Positions 15,970 to 19,290 of a stretch of 19,290 nt of DNA are shown here, one piece after another. This DNA is from UBA8437 sp003445035 (lineage in GTDB: Bacteria; Planctomycetota; Planctomycetia; Planctomycetales; Planctomycetaceae), in contig CALCHI010000335.1 of assembly GCA_937901285.1 (NCBI GenBank), positions 1 to 19,290 of the forward strand, in the 5' to 3' direction. Numbering within the stretch: position 1 is the first letter of the stretch; every line of letters begins with the position of its first letter. Position numbers and translations under genes: made by a program. Under the pieces are notes generated by a model. It was not told the DNA's origin. It made no database searches and saw nothing but the letters and a program-made list of their open reading frames with translations.

Positions 15970-18000
15970 TCACTCGGACCACAGATCGCGACGATTGGCC
16001 TTTTCGAGAATGCGAATGGCGTCTTCGTCAAGCAACAGGCGACGACGACGCAGCGCGAGAACGGCAGCGGTGATTTTCGCCATGTATTCGGCCCGGGTCG
16101 GGTAACGTTCCCGGACACTCCGTCGCGGGTCGCCCACGGACTGCCGCTCGGCCCGGGTCCTGGCAAACGCCAGCCAGCTGCCTCTGAAACGGCCCAGCAT
16201 CCCGCCCGCTCCTGCGGCCGCATTGCGAACATTCCATCCGGTGTACGTGCCCAGCGGCACCGACACCGTCGGCAGCTTGATCCCCGCTCGCTCGATGCCG
16301 TCGGTATCCACCGCCGGAACCAGCGTGTTGTAGGCGGGACCAATTTTCGGCGGCACATTGTCGGCGATCCCACGAGTGAACCAGCGGGGACCCGGGTCCA
16401 GCCGTAACGGGCGGAACATCACGCCCGCCCTGGTCACGCCCGGCAATTCCGGAAACTGCTTCCGCCAGGCCGCCAACTCGACCAACGTCCCGTCGGCGAT
16501 CCGGGGAATCGCCGACGGGGGCGGTTCGACACCCGACGTCACCCAGCGATCCAGGGCCACCAGCAAAGCCCGGAGCAACGGATAGTGGTTCAGGTCATTT
16601 CCGGGATTACGGAAAATGCCTCGAGATGTCGACCCGGACACACCATGCTGGGCTCCGGTGAAGAAATACAGCCGCAGGTTCGGATCGATCCCCGCATCGG
16701 TCTTGCCCACCGTGTCGGTGTGCAGCAGCGACGCCGCCCGGCACCAGTACTCCGCCGATGTCTCGGTGAAGAACACCTTCGGCAGATGGCCGCGCATCTT
16801 CAGCGCCGCAAACGAATCGCCCTTTCGACCCGTCACCGGATCCACCTGCGGCACGCTGTTGAAGGGAAAGAAGTCCGAGGCAAACAGGTTGTCCTGGTGC
16901 TGGCTGCCGTGGCGGGTGGTCTGCGCGAAACGGTAGTTGAACTGGCCCTTGCCGCCGCCACCGACGTGAGGCATCGCACCATCAAGCACCATGCGACCCG
17001 CCTCGTCGGTGTTCATCGCCTCGAACAGGAAGTGATGGATGAACCGCCCCGACTGGCTGATCCCAAAGATGTAGGCCTTCTGGATGGCACCGGCCAGCGG
17101 GTTGCGGACCCCTTTCGCATCGGACTTGGCGAAACGGAAAAACGAGATGCAATCACGAGCCGCGACCAGCCCCAGTCCGGTCACTCGCGGATCCTTCCCG
17201 GTGTAAACCAACTCGTAGATCCAACCCGAGCGGAACCCGTCACGGAGATGCAGGTGCCCGGGACTGGACACCAGCTGGCCGTTTTCGACCCTCGCGAATG
17301 ACCACTCGTCGTGAGGCACCTCTTCGGGTGGACTGGTCCGATACGGCCGCCGGGTCAACCGGGCGGTGCCGTTGTCGAGACTGACGGCGGGGTAGGCCAC
17401 CGAGTTGCCCCAGTAAAGTGGCTGGCTCTTGGGGGTTCCCGTCACGCAAATCTCGGCATAGATCTTCGACGTGATCGAACCGCCATCCCGGTTCTTGACC
17501 ACCGGCAACTCGATCATGATCCGGTTCCCACCGGGTCGCACATCACCATTCCAGCCGCACCACAGCACCGAGTAGCCCTGCCGCATCAGGAACCCGTTGC
17601 CGGCATCGGCCAGTGTCTTCGGGTCGTTGCGGTTGCCGACCGGTCCATTGAACGCCCCCACGGCCAACTTGTTGCCCCGGTTGTTGACGTCATAGAGAAC
17701 CCGTCCGTTTCCCCGACGCGGATCGAGTGGCTTCAGCAGGAAAAACTCCGTTCGAAACTCGATCCGGCCCCGCCCGTTCGTCCCGGCCAGCTTGATGTCT
17801 GTGATCCGACGGTGCAGGGCGTGCCCGGGATCGACCTCGATGGTCAACCAGCCCTTGACCCGTTCATAGGGTCCCACGTTCCCGAAATGGTGCCCACCGG
17901 CAAACGCCGCTCGCTCGGTGATCTCCAGCTTCACGACCTCGCCACGGATCGATCCGGCAAGAGCCAACAGCAACAGGGACACGTGGGCCATTCGAAACAT
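15970..18000 (-). CDS. Secreted alpha/beta hydrolase domain protein
   Basis: This is a 676-residue protein. The ATG at 18000 has GGAAAG eight bases upstream; an ATG at 17991 lacks one. A short signal peptide is visible (HVSLLLLALAGSIRG, cleavage near residue 20). The nucleophile elbow is FGISQSGR, with Ser315. A candidate catalytic His452 sits in GAQHGVS, and the acid is probably Glu413 or Glu417 in the TETSAEYW segment. The long beta-rich N-terminal half with the GPYERVKG and LYDVNNRGN motifs matches the large alpha/beta hydrolase domain family (Abhydrolase_10-like) of secreted bacterial esterases. The substrate is unknown. It is convergent with the propeller gene (60-bp gap, no terminator seen) and divergent from the kinase gene. 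Confidence 0.85.
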   Translation of the reverse strand: MFRMAHVSLLLLALAGSIRGEVVKLEITERAAFAGGHHFGNVGPYERVKGWLTIEVDPGHALHRRITDIKLAGTNGRGRIEFRTEFFLLKPLDPRRGNGRVLYDVNNRGNKLAVGAFNGPVGNRNDPKTLADAGNGFLMRQGYSVLWCGWNGDVRPGGNRIMIELPVVKNRDGGSITSKIYAEICVTGTPKSQPLYWGNSVAYPAVSLDNGTARLTRRPYRTSPPEEVPHDEWSFARVENGQLVSSPGHLHLRDGFRSGWIYELVYTGKDPRVTGLGLVAARDCISFFRFAKSDAKGVRNPLAGAIQKAYIFGISQSGRFIHHFLFEAMNTDEAGRMVLDGAMPHVGGGGKGQFNYRFAQTTRHGSQHQDNLFASDFFPFNSVPQVDPVTGRKGDSFAALKMRGHLPKVFFTETSAEYWCRAASLLHTDTVGKTDAGIDPNLRLYFFTGAQHGVSGSTSRGIFRNPGNDLNHYPLLRALLVALDRWVTSGVEPPPSAIPRIADGTLVELAAWRKQFPELPGVTRAGVMFRPLRLDPGPRWFTRGIADNVPPKIGPAYNTLVPAVDTDGIERAGIKLPTVSVPLGTYTGWNVRNAAAGAGGMLGRFRGSWLAFARTRAERQSVGDPRRSVRERYPTRAEYMAKITAAVLALRRRRLLLDEDAIRILEKANRRDLWSE

Positions 18001-18146
18001 GGGTCGTGCTTTCCAGAGAAGGCTGCGATGTCACATCGAACCAGCGATTGTGCCACACCGGGTGGTTATGATCTAAGGCAGCGGGGTCTTTACAACGGGA
18101 ACAAGGTCCACCCCACCCCTCCATTTCCATCACCAAGCCGCCCGAC
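18001..18146. other. Divergent intergenic region (hydrolase / kinase)
   Basis: This 146-bp region lies between the divergent hydrolase and kinase starts and must hold both promoters. A TATGAT hexamer at 18067-18072 is -10-like for the kinase, but the nearest -35-like TTGTGC (18048-18053) is only 13 bp away, too short for a standard promoter. No ORF or RNA gene was recognised. Confidence 0.4.
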
Positions 18147-19290
18147 GTGACTTCCGCCGACACTCCCAATCCAGAATCCGACGCGTTGCTGGCTGACGTG
18201 CTCGAGAGCCTGCTCGACCGGTCCGCCTCCGGCGAAGACATTGACATCGACCACGAGGCCCGACAACAACCCGAGATCGGAGCCGAACTGCAGCAGTTGT
18301 GGGCAATGGTCAACGTGGCGAACGAGTTCAGCACGCTGGCCGAAATCGATCTCGACCCCGCCCCGCCTGTCGCGACGATGCCCGAGCAGGTGGGAGAATA
18401 CGAGCTGATCGACGAACTGGGACGAGGGGGGATGGGCGTGGTCTACCGTGCCCACCAGGCCAGTCTCGATCGGGATGTGGCGATCAAGATGATCCTGCGT
18501 GGCGACTGGGCGTCGCCGTTGGACGTGGCCAGGTTTCGCAGCGAGGCCGAGAGTGCGGCTCGGCTCGAACACCCCAACATCGTGCCGATCTACGAGGTGG
18601 GCGAACACGACGGGTTGCCGTATTTCAGCATGCGGCTGATTGACGGCACGACGATCTCCCAGCGGCTCGGCAACGGCCCGGTGTCGTCCAGGGAGGCGGC
18701 CGAGTTGATGCTGCCGGTCTGCCGGGCCATTTCCGAGGCTCACCAGCAAGGCATCCTGCACCGGGACCTCAAGCCATCGAACATCCTGATCGACCGCGAC
18801 AACACGCCCTACATCACCGATTTTGGTCTCGCCAAGCGGATCCCGACCGACACCGACCCGTCGACTCCGATGACGTTGACGGGCAGCGGAGCGGTGCTGG
18901 GCACACCGTCCTACATGGCTCCCGAGCAGGCGGCCGGCCAGCGGGGTCGGGTCGAAGAACGGACCGATGTCTACAGCCTGGGTGCGATCCTCTACGCGCT
19001 GTTGACCGGCCAGGCCCCTTTCCAGGCCGCTTCGCCAATCGACACCATGTTGCAGGTGCTCGAACAGGACCCCGCTCCGCCCCGACTGGTCAACCCCGAC
19101 GCCGACGCCGATCTCGAGATGATCGCGCTGAAGTGCCTGCAGAAACCGATCGACCTCCGGTACTCATCGGCAGAGAAACTGGGCGACGACCTGCAGGCCT
19201 TCCTCAACAACGAACCCGTCTCGGCCCGTTCCTCCCAGTTCTCCCAGGTGCTCAGCCGCGCCTTCCGAGAAACCCACCACGCGGTGGTGC
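18147..19290 (+). CDS. Hanks-type Ser/Thr protein kinase, 3'-truncated by window edge
   Basis: The frame is open from a TGA at 18069-18071 to the window end; 381 complete codons remain from the GTG at 18147. I chose that GTG because the encoded segment (ALLADVLESLLDR, then GEDIDIDHEARQQPEIGAEL) matches the N-terminal extension usual in planctomycete kinases. In-frame ATGs at 18306 and 18378 would delete it. No Shine-Dalgarno is visible, and the preceding bases are pyrimidine-rich. The kinase core is complete: glycine loop GRGGMG (from residue 92), VAIK with catalytic Lys114, HRDLKPSN with Asp207, DFG with Asp225, and GTPSYMAPEQ. It would phosphorylate Ser/Thr of unknown targets. The visible end, RETHHAVV, resembles the point where homologues enter a membrane or sensor region, which is outside the window. 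It is divergent from the hydrolase gene. Confidence 0.9.
   Translation, partial: MTSADTPNPESDALLADVLESLLDRSASGEDIDIDHEARQQPEIGAELQQLWAMVNVANEFSTLAEIDLDPAPPVATMPEQVGEYELIDELGRGGMGVVYRAHQASLDRDVAIKMILRGDWASPLDVARFRSEAESAARLEHPNIVPIYEVGEHDGLPYFSMRLIDGTTISQRLGNGPVSSREAAELMLPVCRAISEAHQQGILHRDLKPSNILIDRDNTPYITDFGLAKRIPTDTDPSTPMTLTGSGAVLGTPSYMAPEQAAGQRGRVEERTDVYSLGAILYALLTGQAPFQAASPIDTMLQVLEQDPAPPRLVNPDADADLEMIALKCLQKPIDLRYSSAEKLGDDLQAFLNNEPVSARSSQFSQVLSRAFRETHHAVV

Noticed and set aside
18048..18072. TTGTGC / TATGAT promoter for the kinase
   Set aside because: The spacer is 13 bp, too short for a standard sigma-70-type promoter; only the -10-like hexamer is noted.
1..19290. CRISPR array, tRNA/rRNA, insertion sequence, phage or toxin-antitoxin genes
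   Set aside because: No regular direct repeats, RNA-gene signatures, transposase motifs or small paired ORFs were found on either strand.

Overview
The window looks like a GC-rich planctomycete chromosome (Pirellula/Rhodopirellula-like). The evidence is the family mix: three DUF1501 proteins, a PSCyt1-DUF1549-DUF1553 protein, a multihaem cytochrome fused to TPRs, an exported PQQ-type propeller protein of about 1000 residues, and a Hanks-type kinase with the N-terminal segment typical of planctomycetes. No rRNA, tRNA, CRISPR array, insertion sequence or prophage gene is visible. Nearly all of the window is coding, and the longest gaps are about 105-145 bp.

Layout. (1) 2-2613, plus strand: a DUF1501 gene cut by the window edge, followed with a one-base TGATG overlap by a second, Tat-exported DUF1501 paralogue. 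(2) 10694-2623, minus strand: four same-strand genes with short gaps, in transcription order a TPR/SPINDLY glycosyltransferase, a PSCyt1-DUF1549-DUF1553 cytochrome-like protein, a third DUF1501 protein with a Tat signal, and a membrane-anchored heptahaem cytochrome with C-terminal TPRs. The last three are predicted to act outside the cytoplasm, and the first has no export signal. (3) 10829-11905, plus strand: a secreted or lipid-anchored transglutaminase-like protein, convergent with (4) a LysR regulator at 12799-11912. (5) 12904-15909, plus strand, divergent from lysR: a secreted protein with a degenerate methyltransferase-like Rossmann segment followed by PQQ-type propeller repeats. (6) 18000-15970, minus strand: a secreted alpha/beta hydrolase. 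(7) From 18147 to the window end: a Ser/Thr kinase, divergent from the hydrolase and cut by the window edge.

How they may work together. The DUF1501 and DUF1549/DUF1553 proteins recur together in planctomycetes, but their substrates are unknown. Here they sit beside an electron-transfer-type multihaem protein, which suggests an extracytoplasmic redox or degradative module (inference). LysR probably controls the divergent propeller gene and possibly itself. I do not see a clearly new defence or mobile system. The most unusual points are the four-gene cytochrome/DUF1501/SPINDLY cluster, the methyltransferase-like domain in an exported propeller protein, and the inverted repeat between lysR and the propeller gene.
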